Numbered from the stretch's first letter, positions 21,522-32,757 are shown. The stretch is 64,000 bases of DNA from Darksidea phi (GCA_030770425.1 JASJFT010000008.1:454341-518340), one strand, 5' to 3'. The notes: generated from the sequence alone by a model not told the origin. A program made the numbers and translations.

Positions 21522-22679
21522 ATGAGCCTCTCTCCTCACTGCTTGCCGCCATCAAGCAGCCTCCCACCCGTTCGTTCGCTGCGTGTTGCCACCGAAGAGA
21601 CCATCATCTCGGCACTACATCAGCTAAAAGAGTTGTATTGCCCGCTCCGCTTACCGGTTCCGTTCGCCCAGGGCAAGCATGCCACGTCCGCCCCTATCCA
21701 GGTCGACTCTGGCTATGTCTCCGAAGATGAAAACGAGGTAGCAGATGACGAAGACGCGTATGGTGCTGAAGAAGCCCTTACCGCCCTTCGCACAAATGAA
21801 TTCGAACGCTCCTTCGCAGTGCGATGGCTCACAAGCTTGATTGCCCGCGCTGATGAGCTATCTTTCCAGTGCGAGGCTACACGTGATCGCGTCGTCGACG
21901 ATGCCGCTTTCATATTATCCTCATTCAGTGATGCACCGAGCGATGAAGCAGACGAATCAATAACACGCGACTTTTCTTTCCCAACGCCATCTTCAAGAAC
22001 GATCGACGTCCGCCTCAACGATGCGCCGCTGTCCGGAACCGATCACACCGACGTTGGGCTTCAGAGCTGGGGCGCTAGTATCGTCTTTTCGGGTATGATG
22101 TGCGAAGGGCCTGAGCGCTTTGGACTAGACTGCTTGCCTGCAAACGCGAGCATTATCGAGCTTGGTGCCGGGACTGGACTCATCAGCCTTACACTAGCGA
22201 AGATGTTGCCGCTTCTTTCGGGCAGGAACCCGTCCATCCTCGCAACCGACTATCACACCGCAGTCCTAGAGAACCTTCGCGCGAACATTGCCACGAATTT
22301 CCCGAGCGTTTCTGCGCCTATTGACACGATGCTGCTCGATTGGTCCGTGCCGCCCGCATCGCTCGAATCTAGCGCGGACATGATTTTCGCAGCCGACGTT
22401 GTGTACGCTCCAGAACACGCGCTCTGGCTTCGGGATTGCGTGGCCCAACTGCTCAAGCCTGATGGCGTTTTCTGGCTCGTGGTGACAGTGCGTAAGGACG
22501 GCAAGTTCGAGGGGATCCCGGATACGGCCGACAAGGCGTTTCGCAGACCGGAGTGTGCTGAGATGAAAGGCTGTGTATTGGAGATTGTGGAGAAGACGGT
22601 GCTTGGGAAACAGAAGGGTGTTGGAAGAGGGGATGAAAGCGGATATATGTTGTTCCAGATTAGGTGGGTCGAGGTGTAG
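21522..22679 (+). CDS. SAM-dependent methyltransferase, Methyltransf_16 type
   Basis: A single exon of 385 aa from the ATG at 21522. The frame is open ~80 nt further upstream, but without ATG. After a variable N-terminal ~175 residues, the Rossmann core starts with VGLQSWGASIVFSG and motif I IIELGAGTGL (211-220), then ILATDY (end of strand 2, acidic residue binding the ribose), a DWS segment and ADMIFAADVVY (motif of the family's post-II/IV region). This layout is that of the nicotinamide N-methyltransferase-like/lysine methyltransferase group (METTL21-, EFM- and Rrg1-related). Most characterised members methylate protein lysines. The substrate here is unknown. An acidic stretch (68-80) precedes the core. 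Confidence 0.85.
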   Translation: MSLSPHCLPPSSSLPPVRSLRVATEETIISALHQLKELYCPLRLPVPFAQGKHATSAPIQVDSGYVSEDENEVADDEDAYGAEEALTALRTNEFERSFAVRWLTSLIARADELSFQCEATRDRVVDDAAFILSSFSDAPSDEADESITRDFSFPTPSSRTIDVRLNDAPLSGTDHTDVGLQSWGASIVFSGMMCEGPERFGLDCLPANASIIELGAGTGLISLTLAKMLPLLSGRNPSILATDYHTAVLENLRANIATNFPSVSAPIDTMLLDWSVPPASLESSADMIFAADVVYAPEHALWLRDCVAQLLKPDGVFWLVVTVRKDGKFEGIPDTADKAFRRPECAEMKGCVLEIVEKTVLGKQKGVGRGDESGYMLFQIRWVEV

Positions 22680-23219
22680 GTGGATACGGCCGAGCTATAG
22701 GATACCCTAGACGTTGCACTACATAGAAGAGACTAGAAGACAGAAGACGTTGGAGTAGACAAGTGTCACCCACCGCACGTGTCCGCAACATGGCTACTCA
22801 ACACTCATCGTGTCGCATTCTTACCTTCTACCACCTCATTCGAGCCATATCCTGCCCCCCTCCGCTGAAGGTACGGATCGCACCTGCTGCTCTCCTAGTC
22901 AAACGTCATCGACTGGCTGAGCATGCTGAGCGTGCATCTTGCCGGCAGATATATCTTCCTCTTCGGCAGCTTCAGTCTGGACCCTGCGCTGATTCCTCGA
23001 AGGCCTTCCGTGTTCTAGATTTACACGAAACCGCCACAACGGGCAACTTCGCGCAGGGGCGTGGACCGTGGGAGGGGGCGTTTCCGTCCAATCAACGCCG
23101 ACTCTCGGCTTTGTTCGCCACCTTGCGTTTGATTGGGTGGCAAACTTAGCCAGCACCCCTCGCTTGCTATAGAACACCTCACCTCACCACCACAGCTGGC
23201 CAAGCACGGCGTTTCTATC
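22680..23219. other. intergenic spacer
   Basis: Upstream region of the Zn2Cys6 regulator. No other gene or repeat was recognised. Confidence 0.45.
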
Positions 23220-26073
23220 ATGGCATCGCAGTCTCCTACTCCAGGTTGCGGCGACACGACCGATCCGTCTCTAGCAGCAAAGATCGCCATCCCCAGACTC
23301 GAAGGACGCCATGTACCGCGCAAAGAGAAGTCCCGGCAGGCCAAACCGCCAACATCACGGACCCAACGAGCATGTGATAATTGTCGCAAGCGCAAGGTTA
23401 GATGCACCGGCGAGGTGACGCAGTGTCGCAACTGCGAAGAACAGAATGTTGCATGCGTCTATTCCATGGCGCGAAGAGATCGCTTCAAAGAGTTCGTCTC
23501 CCGCACTTTAGATCTGATGCGCGTGCATTACTAATCCCAGCAGGGCGACCGAGCACAATAACCGACTCATTGCGCTACTAAGGGATCTGTCCCTTCATGT
23601 TGACGAGACCGGGCAGAAGATGATCGAAGAACATCTGGACTCCGTGGGTAGTGTCGATGCTCGCTCCACGTTTGCTAACACATCGAAGCAGGGGGATGAG
23701 AGCCCCGCTGCCGTGCTGAATACGGCCCCCGAAACCTTGGGGAAACATTCAAGAGAGCCATCATCATCTGAAGACGAGGGCGCATCCGACGAGTCATCAG
23801 AGTCGGCCCATGTTTTAGACGAGGATCTGCTCCGAAGTCAAGAATCAAGAGCCACTGGATTTGTCGGTACAAACTCCTCGGTCCAGTGGCTCCGGAGTCT
23901 CAAGACTCAAATGGAAAGTACAGGTGCGGAAGCTAAATCATGTAGTTGCCTCTTCGACCAACAGTCTAACAAGATTCCTGTTGCAGGCCGCCAGAAATCG
24001 GGTGTCCGTTCTCAACATTCCGGACGTATACCCCATCCCCAGAAGTTACGAGCTTCAGACTTTACCTTCTATCTCGATCGCGACGACCTAGAGCTGGATA
24101 TCATGGTCGATCCATATGAGATGCCCCCACCCAGGACCGCCGAGAAGCTGTTTGATTGTTACATACAAAGGATACACGAATCTTTCCCCATCTTACCTGA
24201 CATATTCGAGACGCAGTTTCGCAGGTACAATGAAGCCGCCAAACAACATCGACAGTATCAAGTCCCCGAGGAATGGCAAGCTTTGTTGAACCTAGTTCTA
24301 GCGATAGGGGCGCAGTATTCGCATTTGACACAGGCGGAGTGGCGCGGGGAAGAAGATGACCATCTCATACTAATGACAAGAGCGACGCGGATACTTCATT
24401 TAGACAAGATTGCAACTTCTCTTCCCGCTCCCAGCCTAACCTTCATTCAGGTACGTCGCTACAAAGCCGCTATGGTGTTCTTCTCTGATTCACTCAGGCT
24501 ACAGGCTTGCTTTCTCTATATTACCTTACGATAGGCCAAGTCAGCAGGTGAGGCAATTCCGACCCACGCATAGCCACTTTGATTAACGGGACTCGGTAGG
24601 GCATGGATGATGGTAGGCATATCCTTACGCTTCGCTCTCGCTGCCGGTCTTCACCTCCGGAACGACAACCCTTCCATTGTGGCCAGCAAGAAAGAAACGC
24701 TAGGAAGAACATGGTGGAGTTTACATTCCATCGAAAGTTTCTTATGCACTATCATTGGCCGACCTTGTATAATACCAACCGACGAGTGCACCGTGCCTTT
24801 ACCACAGATCGTTCCAAAAGCGCAAGCTGCCGACCATGGTTCTATCCGGTCACAAAGGTCGAGGCGCAAGTCGCGAGGCAATTCGGATACAGCCCCACGT
24901 TCGTCGTTCCTAGGCGCTCATGTAGCAATAGCGCTTATCATGCAAAAGGCCCTTGCAAAGCTCTACGCGCCCCAACTATCCGACGAGTCGTGGGATCGCA
25001 TCCAAACCGATATCACCGAACTGACAAGCGAACTAGACGAATGGGCCATAACAGCGCATCTCGCCGGCCTAAGTCCCGCAAGTTCACTGGAAGAGTCTGG
25101 TGCCGAGCGCACAAAACTGATTTTGAGTTTTCACTACTACAGCGCCAAACTCCTCATTTGCCGGCCTTGTCTCTGCCGTATCGAGCGTCGCAACAAAGGT
25201 CAGAGCGAGGCCTCGGCAGACTTTTATCAGAGGACGGCCGGCTCATGCGTGCAAGCTGCGCAAGCGATAACCAGACTCTTGCCTGATCGCCTCAACTTAC
25301 AATTCATCTATGAGCAAACACCATGGTGGTGCGTAGTCCACAACATAATGCAAGCGATCGCCGTCTTGCTACTGAAAATATCGCTTGGAAGAACGCATAA
25401 GACGCATGATGGCGAAGAGCTATCCGGAAGCGTCAAGAAGCTCGCTCTATGGCTGCGGTGCATGAGTATCAGTAACGATGTAGCTGGGCGCGCGTACAGA
25501 GTTGTATTCGACATAATCAACTCCAGTTCAGCGCGTGTTGGCATCAACATAGCCGACATCACGTCCGACAAGTACGAAAGCAGCACTGGCACTACTAGTT
25601 CCTACCAAAGCTTTTCGCCACCAGGATCTACTGGGTCTTTTCCTCTCCAACAAATACCACAACCATACCCACAGCAACTATATTCCGCAAATACGAGTTC
25701 AAACCCTTTCCCACCGCCACCCAGCTGGTCCGCATCCCCCCAAGACCCCTATTCCGCCACAACGACAACCACTACCCAAACACCCACCTCCCAAGACCCC
25801 TATGCGTCTACAACAACCACTGACCTCAACTTGAATCTACAATATTCCGCCCCTCAAACTGAACATCTACCTTTTCCCTTCGACCCCGAAACTCAAATGC
25901 CGTCCGTCTTCGGCAATCCCCTCTTAACCAACTTCGACCAGGTGGATGTATTAGCTAGCGTGTTTGGCGTCGGTAACGATGGCACGTCGAGCGATGGCGC
26001 GTGGATGGGCGGGGACCCTGGGCAGAGAATGGGCGATGGGTATACCCAAGGACCAAACCAAGGATATAGATAA
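23220..26073 (+). CDS. Zn2Cys6 transcription factor with fungal-specific middle homology domain
   Basis: Five exons (23220..23491, 23544..23923, 23987..24450, 24498..24547, 24600..26073; introns 52, 63, 47 and 52 nt) encode 879 aa. Exon 4 is only 50 nt. The binuclear cluster C-x2-C-x6-C-x6-C-x2-C-x6-C is at residues ~52-81 (ACDNCRKRKVRC...). The Fungal_trans domain follows, with the usual PPPRTAEKLFDCY, a short GLLSLYYL helix and GISLRFALAAGLHLR, then the RTWWSLHSIE motif. The C-terminus is low-complexity, rich in Pro/Gln/Ser/Thr, as in activation domains. The 63-nt second intron is in frame and stop-free, so its removal is inferred from GT/CTAAC/CAG signals. Likely a nuclear regulator of metabolism; target genes are unknown. 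Confidence 0.9.
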
Positions 26074-27228
26074 TGCGCGTAATGAGGAGAATTTGCGTCA
26101 GTTCGTCGGTGAGTGTGGGTTAACATAACACCGCCGAAGCCGAAATGCGTCGATTCACGAAGTAACGCCAACACAACATAACCACGCTTCGAACGGACAC
26201 AGAGCAAGTCTTGTTAATGTCCAGATTGGGAGCAAGGAATATCATGTAAGCATATTAGACTGTGTAGAAGCCTTAATTATGTAACTAAAAATAATGTAAA
26301 TCTCCAATCCTGTTAAACTCTACTTTCTCGAACCGTCAAGGGCGGTGGGTGGCTTTCCGTGAAGACTTGTCAATTCTTCTCGAATGAAAGTAGGTACCTG
26401 GACATGCTCGTCTTACCCTTGTTTTCTCTCCAAGGCTTTCTCCCTCAGCGCTCATATTTCACAGCATAAAATATCTTCTCAACTCGACTCCACCCACGCT
26501 AATCCCCCATCTAACCCCAGCCCAAAAACAGGTATCAATAAACACTTCACCCAAGCCACCGCTTTTCTCTCCCCTAAACCCGTCTTCCTGATAAAAACCA
26601 CCTCGCACACATATATCCACCACAACAACCCAATCCAGTCATTTCTCTCTATCCCTCTAGTGGGGAAGTTTAGTGCGGCGTTTGCATTGTATAGTATGTG
26701 TATCTGTATAAATGCTTATGCTAGAATAGGGAAGGGGGGTGTTTTACTCTGCCTTTGTTTATATGTTCGTAGCGTAGCGTAATCATGTGTGGGTCTCTAA
26801 GTGTTGGGTAATTGTGTGGTGTGGTGGTGTGTGACCACCCTTGATTTGATGTGGGGATTGTGTGCGTGTGTGGGGTGGGGTGGGTGGGGTAGACGGTTGT
26901 TGCTAAGATGGTGAGTGCGATGGGTCTAGGTTTAGTAGTGCGTTGGATGGCGAGAGGAAGGATTGGTATCATCTTTCAGAGTGACATTGTCTGTGAGACA
27001 GTGGACTTTAAGTTTCGCATTGCAAACTAGAGAGCCGGGGAGGTGGTGTCAAGTTTTCCACGCTGTTGGGAGTAGCACCGCCAAAGAAAAGTAGAAGGAA
27101 AAGGGTAAATGCCAATATGCGGCCATACGATACAAATAGACAAGGGATTTGAGAGAAACATAATTAGTGAGTATCTAAAAACATTAATGCAGTACAACAA
27201 CGTACATCCCATATACTCAAACAGCCCC
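26074..27228. other. convergent spacer with GT-rich stretch
   Basis: This lies between the 3' ends of the regulator (+) and the F-box gene (-). From about 26790 to 26960 the plus strand is markedly G/T-rich (GGTGTGGTGG-like and GGGGTGGG runs), a simple low-complexity region. No gene was recognised. Confidence 0.5.
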
Positions 27229-28557
27229 TCAATACCCTGCGTTCTCACTTACATAATTCTCAACTTCCCTATCCGCCTTCTTCAAGTTGACCCAGATCAT
27301 ACCAAAATCGCCTAATTGTAGCCAACTTGGAACAAGCCTGTGATCATACCATCGAATCAGCCAATTGAGGCCCGCAACAATCGGTCCAGCTCCCTGCCAG
27401 CAAGCAGCAGTCGTGAAGAATCCACCACCATAGAACCTCTGCGGCACGCTAGGATGCTGTGCGATGCCCAATTTACGCAAGGAAAGAGTGTGCAGACGCG
27501 GTGGCATGTGGCGGAGAGTATCGAAGATGGGTAGCCAGGGATAGTTGAGGCCTTGGGTGCCGCGGTCCCAGATGAAGATTTCGTCGAGATCCACGATTTC
27601 TAGCGTGTCGGCGCGTGCCTGTAGGAAATTACTCAGCTGGCTGTAGAGAATGGAACATTGCTGCAGTCGTAAAGCGCGCAGTTGCGGGTACCAACCCAAG
27701 TTCAGGGCGTAAGCCGTGTCGCTGATGTGGCGATGCCCGTAGCAAAGAGACAAGATGGTAGGAGCCATCATGTTCCGGGTGAAGTGGCGGCTCATGGGAG
27801 CAGTGATGTCGAGAATACCCGAGAAGCGTCGAATTAGAGGGAAGACATGACGATAGAAGGCTCCAGGGTCTATTGACCATGCTCGATGGGTTCTGCTGTC
27901 CAGAGCTAGATCTAAATGAATACCGCGGGAAGCCATATCAGAGTGTACGATGGCCGCGAGAATCATCTCAAAAAGGCGATGACGAAGAGCCCAAACCCCC
28001 GCCTGGTCCATCTGCCAGTTGTCCGAACTATCCTCTGAGTCGCCAAGGATATCGTAGCCAGTCAGTCGAAGCAGCTCGCGAGTTCCCCAGGGCTCGCTTT
28101 GATCACCATCAGTCCTACCTAGGGCCCATGTGTCGCGGTAGTCTACTACGGCAATCACTTGCAGCTTCGGTAGAGCCCGGATCACATATTGCAAACATGC
28201 AATGTTGTTGCTGTATGAGAGCTCTTCGTGACGGGAAAGCACCTCGTTACTGTCGCCTTGGAGAGGGCTCGCGACTGCCGGCGCGCGTCGTCCGTCCAGG
28301 ACATGCGTTGAAATGGTGAGCTGCTCTACGAGACCTGTGTAGAATGCATCGCTGGCGATGTAACGAAGTTTCTCGAAGCTGAGGGGGTGGAGACAGACGT
28401 GCACAGCGGTGAAGAAGCGCTTGCCAAATGAGTATTTCGTCTTCAGGTAAAGCTCTCGGTTTGTGATGTGAAGAGCGCGGAGATAGTCGTCGGATAGGTA
28501 GTTTCCGATCGCGGTGATCGTCTCGGGAGGTAGGCTGGGGAAAACTGGCGGACCCAT
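27229..28557 (-). CDS. F-box-domain protein
   Basis: A single exon of 442 aa from the ATG at 28557. The N-terminus (FPSLPPETITAIGNYLSD, then LRALHITNRELYLKT) is an F-box-like motif, which normally binds Skp1 in SCF ubiquitin ligases. The remainder contains several leucine-rich segments (LRALRLQQCSIL and TLEIVDLDEIFI, for example), like degenerate LRR substrate-recognition domains of fungal F-box proteins. No signal peptide or membrane segment. The target is unknown. These families are large and fast-evolving in filamentous ascomycetes. Confidence 0.8.
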   Translation of the reverse strand: MGPPVFPSLPPETITAIGNYLSDDYLRALHITNRELYLKTKYSFGKRFFTAVHVCLHPLSFEKLRYIASDAFYTGLVEQLTISTHVLDGRRAPAVASPLQGDSNEVLSRHEELSYSNNIACLQYVIRALPKLQVIAVVDYRDTWALGRTDGDQSEPWGTRELLRLTGYDILGDSEDSSDNWQMDQAGVWALRHRLFEMILAAIVHSDMASRGIHLDLALDSRTHRAWSIDPGAFYRHVFPLIRRFSGILDITAPMSRHFTRNMMAPTILSLCYGHRHISDTAYALNLGWYPQLRALRLQQCSILYSQLSNFLQARADTLEIVDLDEIFIWDRGTQGLNYPWLPIFDTLRHMPPRLHTLSLRKLGIAQHPSVPQRFYGGGFFTTAACWQGAGPIVAGLNWLIRWYDHRLVPSWLQLGDFGMIWVNLKKADREVENYVSENAGY

Positions 28558-29373
28558 GGGGGGGAGGCGCTGGCGGGCTGACGCGCCCGGGGGAGTAGAG
28601 TGTCTGGTTTCTCGCGTTAACGAAGTGTATTCCTTTGCGGTTTAGGAAGCGACGAATTGTGCGTGCTTGTTACTGTTTGGGTGCGCTTGCTATTTAACGG
28701 GTTTGCATACGCGGATGCACGTGCTTGTGCTTTCGAATGCGCACAGCAATTTTGCTTCACCTCTAATGTCATTACTTTTTATTCACCCCTAATTGTGAAT
28801 GGATCGGGTAAACAAATTTTAGCGCAAGAAATCTGGGCATGCCATTAAGACGATGATTGGGCAAAAGACAAGGCGTCGTGGCCATGCTGCACTGGGATCC
28901 TAGTAGTCAGTCGCTGTCTAATAAGACGATACTGCTCAAATGAAATAAAGCATCGGAAAACCGTTGTCTAACTGATGACTTAAGGGATAAGAGGTGATGT
29001 GATCGAATGGCGAGGCTAGGCAAGTGGTGCTGTCTGCTTTAACGTCTTAGCACACGTGGTACTCAATCCACTCTGACGGTTTTCCGCCCAACATTTTGTC
29101 GAGTTAAAGTCTTGATGCCGACATATAAGTTTTACCTTGTAATACGATCTGCTAGGCATCAGATTACGGAGAGTATATCGCCTTAAACCTGCAATAGTTG
29201 CGTAGACAACCTCTTCTTCACCATTCCTATCATGAACTTATTGGGTACATGTCTATATATATGCGGCTCTACATACATCTCAAATACCTTACATACTAAA
29301 AACTTAACGCTAATCCAAGTCGCATGGGTCTTCCCGGCCTGAGCAAAAGCGAAATGATTTATACGCTATCAAC
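28558..29373. other. intergenic spacer
   Basis: Upstream of the F-box gene and downstream of the NLR-like pseudogene (both minus strand). AT-rich around 29080-29320. No gene or repeat recognised. Confidence 0.45.
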
Positions 29374-31414
29374 TTATCCTTGGCTTACCTCTTCTACCCA
29401 AATGCCCTCTCTCTTTGAACGCTTGATCAGTTTGTGTGTACTGTCCAGACAAGTTGCTCCTTTCGCAACGCATTCCATGCAAATATCGAAGCCTCCATCT
29501 CCGCAGCTCCAGCAGTGAAAGTAAAAGTCAACATGTTCGGTCCGCAAGGTACAAACATCGCATTCAATGAACACTTCCTTGTGGTCAATCTGCGTAGTAT
29601 ACGTGTCCTCGTCTCCGCTAACAATGTCCATATCGTTTTCCGTATACCACGGGAGGAGAACTTCCACCACCGCTCGATGTCGTTTCCTTATGGCTATCGA
29701 AAGTGGTGTTCTGCCGAAGTTGTCTGCCAAATCGGGTTTGCAGCGATACTTCGAAAGTAATAGCTCGACGGTCGCCTCATTGCCGCCGGTGGCCGCCCAC
29801 CACAACGTTGTCCGACCGTAATAGTCTTGGATGTCCGCCTTGACTCCTGATACGTCAAGTAAGAGCTTAACGACTCCCTCATGGCCGTGTCCTGCCGCCC
29901 ACATTAGGGCTGTAAACCCATGCTTAGTCCTGCTATTGACATCAACTCCGCCTTCTTCTAACAGGCGCTTAACGACACCCTCATAGCCGTGTCTTGCCGC
30001 GCATGACAAGGCTGTGAATCCATCATCAACTGCGCCTTTTTCTAATAGCAGCCTAACAATTACCTCATTGCCGCTTGCTGCTGCGAAGAAGAGGGCGGTC
30101 ACTCCGTCATCGGTCTTACTGTTGATGTCGATCCCATCTTGCTCTAATAGCATCCTAACTATCGCCTCCCTGCCTAAATATGCTGCCATCGTCAGAGCTG
30201 TCTCTCCATCATTGTCCTTACTGTTTACATCAATATCTTTATTCTCTAATCAGCCTGATAATTGTCTCTCTACCGTAAATTGCCGCGCATGGTAGAGCTG
30301 TTCTTCCATACCACCACTTGCTATTAATGCGAACTCCTTCCTCTGCCAGTAGCTCTTTGACTTTTGCTAAGGCGTCAATTACGACGTATGAAGTGGAGAA
30401 ACCCGCAACCATAGACTATAAAGTTGTAAGAATCTCGTCAACTGACGGTTTAGTCTACTTAATAGCATGCTGGGCGTGCAATCGTTCTACAGGGTCGATA
30501 AGTGACGGGTGGGCCTGTAGTAACTGCTTGAGGATGGCGGCTAATAGCCCAGCAGCATCCTGCTCTTCCTCCATTTTGTAGTTGCAGTACACATAAGCGA
30601 TAGCAACGGAGCTGCTCTGTACTGTCTTCAGTAAGTGATCCACTGTAATAGCCGCGACCATAGTTTTGCCGGATCTAGGGATTCTAGGGTAGAAAAGACT
30701 TCCTTGTGGCTGGTCTAGCTATTGCGCGAACTTGGAGGCGTTGAGGAACCACTGACCCGTCCCTTCTTGTCTACGACTAATGAAGTCGGATTGCTGGGGG
30801 GGAAGGCCCGTAGGCGAGATCCCATGCTAAGAGCTTGCTATGCTTCGCAAAGTTCCCTTCGCGGCGTAGATAGTCGGTGTCATCTTTGACGGCTTCCGTG
30901 TTGCGGCGGGTTACATCTCCGTAGTCTTTGGTGGCTTGAGACAGTTTACTGTATACGTTAGCGGCCCCACTAAGAATGATTCGGTTACTAATATAGGGAC
31001 TGACAAGTGATCCATCTGCAATGCGACTTGTACCAGAGATTTCAAGCGTTCCATCCTGTTCAATATGCTGACAACTTCTTCCTTCTTAAACCTCCACATT
31101 AATGTGTCGCTTAATCTGCTGAGTTTGTCTCCACTCGTCATCCCACTCTGCTGCTCCTCTAGTGCTTGCTTGAATTGATCCAGCGGCCCGTTCTCGATCC
31201 TAAGGGCCCGAATTGTAGTGTATCACGGCGTAGTAGAGTCTCCTTCCTCAAGGCGAAACCTGAGGATTGTGAGAAGGCTATTGAGGCTCGCAGCCTCCAT
31301 GGCGCACTTCGCGCGGTCTTTTGAGGCATTCTTGACATCGTTCAAATACCCGATGACCTTGTTTAAGAGCTGGAGAACAGCTATAATGCTGCCCGTGGCA
31401 CCAAGCGAATCCAT
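29374..31414 (-). pseudogene. broken NACHT-ankyrin-ZZ (NLR-like STAND) gene
   Basis: On the minus strand, ATG 31414 opens an N-terminal helical domain (MDSLGATGSIIAVLQLLNKV...) of the kind found in fungal NACHT proteins. It is followed by the linker (RRQEGTGQWFLNASKFA), Walker A (PRIPRSGKTMVAA) and the NACHT strand up to YVVIDAL. There the sequence runs directly into ankyrin repeats, so Walker B and the rest of NACHT are missing. At least five ankyrin units follow, then a C-terminal ZZ-type zinc finger (CDVC...CWSC...CMEC) ending at 29374. Lesions: in-frame stops at 31223, 30719, 30455 and 30416; frame changes between ~31030 and 30960 and near 30835; a 1-nt insertion near 30250; and a short in-frame deletion in one ankyrin repeat. 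The ankyrin-ZZ part alone (30189..29374) is open and could be transcribed separately. Confidence 0.82.
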
Positions 31415-31689
31415 ATCGAAGCATTTGCAGGGGGGCGATAGAGGTTTCAGATGAATAGAGAGGTGCCACTGGGAAGTATAAATTGCATGGAGGTTGAAAG
31501 ATGGTGGTCGAGGGACCAGGCTGAAGTCACGCGTGACCGCAGCAAGGCTGAATCCGATAGTACTGTTACTCGTTACACAAAAAATCTCAATCATCTAAAT
31601 ATAGTCCAGGAGAAGCGAATCATCATCACCATCACTAACCCCCTACCACCAAACGATTGCCCAACTCCAACCGCATCCTCCTCACCCAC

Positions 31690-32757
31690 TCACGAAGCAA
31701 GCGGGCAAGACGCCGTAGTCACATACGGAATGTCTTCAAAAACATATCCCGTCTTCGCGGTAATCGCACCCAACCCACTCGGGCACTCAGCCTGATTGTA
31801 TCCCGCATTATAATCGGGCAATTTGCACGGCTCATCCATACCCGTCTCGCACTTTAAGTCCTTGAAGTTCCAAAGCTTAACATACTTGTCCTTTGGCTCT
31901 GGCGCAGCAATCGCCAAATCGGGGTTCGAAGCAAGAAGCGGCAACCGCTTTCCGCCCTCGCCGTCGTCGAAGATGAGGTCGTCGCAAGCGTGGTTGTCGA
32001 CCCATTCGTACTCCATGTCGATGCCGCCGCCGCAGTGTGGGGATTCGGTTGCGGATTTGCCCGTGGCGAGGTAGTTCCAGGCGTCGTAGCTCATATCGTT
32101 TGCGCCACCCGACTGGTCAATGTGGAGGAGGTGGACGGAACGCCCTTTGTGGGTCACTTTTACGCAGTAGCGTGTTGCGTCTGGGTATTCGGGCCAGTAG
32201 GCTACGCGGTTGGTGTTTATCTTGCAACCGACGACGCCGACGCTTGAGGACCACTTGTCATGGGGGGTCATAGATTTTGTGCCACTGCCACCTTTGGAGG
32301 GAGGTGAAGGAGGGGTGTTGCCATATGTGGGTTCTGCGGTGGAGGATGTGGCGATGGATGAAGGGGGTGCTGGAGCAGGTGCGACGTAGGTCGAAGCTGG
32401 TGGCGGGGGGACGCTTGAAGTTGACGAAGTTACAACAGGTTTCGGCGCCGGTGGGTCAAGCGTAGGCACCGCCGCTTCCGGAGCCTTCACCGACGAGTAG
32501 GGGTCGTATATGGATGTCGGTGTTGCTACACTCGGCCCTGTGACGGAAGAGAAGGGATCGTAGGTTTCCACTACAGCCTTCGCATTCTCATAGCCGACAG
32601 GCGAGGATGTCGAAGATGTCGAAGTCGACGACGGCGCTGGTGGCGGCCCAGTAACGTAGGTAGTGACCGTTACAAGAGGGCTATCGGCGCCACAGGCGAG
32701 GGGTGCAGCGAGAGCTGTGGAGCCAAGTGCCAGGATGGCGGCGTATTTGGCGAACAT
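31690..32757 (-). CDS. secreted Ser/Thr/Pro-rich protein with possible double-psi beta-barrel C-terminus
   Basis: A single exon of 355 aa from the ATG at 32757. The open frame extends upstream, but MFAKYAAILALGSTALA is a clear signal peptide. Residues ~20-170 are a low-complexity Ser/Thr/Pro linker with repeated YDPFSS/YDPYSS and AP/VP units, likely O-glycosylated and perhaps wall-associated. The C-terminal ~180 residues hold eight Cys and a segment, VHLLHIDQSGGANDMSYDAW, that resembles the D-x-C/S-...-DLS-x-x-A/F core of barwin/expansin-like DPBB folds, a tentative resemblance. No GPI-anchor signal is evident. Function unknown. Confidence 0.78.
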   Translation of the reverse strand: MFAKYAAILALGSTALAAPLACGADSPLVTVTTYVTGPPPAPSSTSTSSTSSPVGYENAKAVVETYDPFSSVTGPSVATPTSIYDPYSSVKAPEAAVPTLDPPAPKPVVTSSTSSVPPPPASTYVAPAPAPPSSIATSSTAEPTYGNTPPSPPSKGGSGTKSMTPHDKWSSSVGVVGCKINTNRVAYWPEYPDATRYCVKVTHKGRSVHLLHIDQSGGANDMSYDAWNYLATGKSATESPHCGGGIDMEYEWVDNHACDDLIFDDGEGGKRLPLLASNPDLAIAAPEPKDKYVKLWNFKDLKCETGMDEPCKLPDYNAGYNQAECPSGLGAITAKTGYVFEDIPYVTTASCPLAS

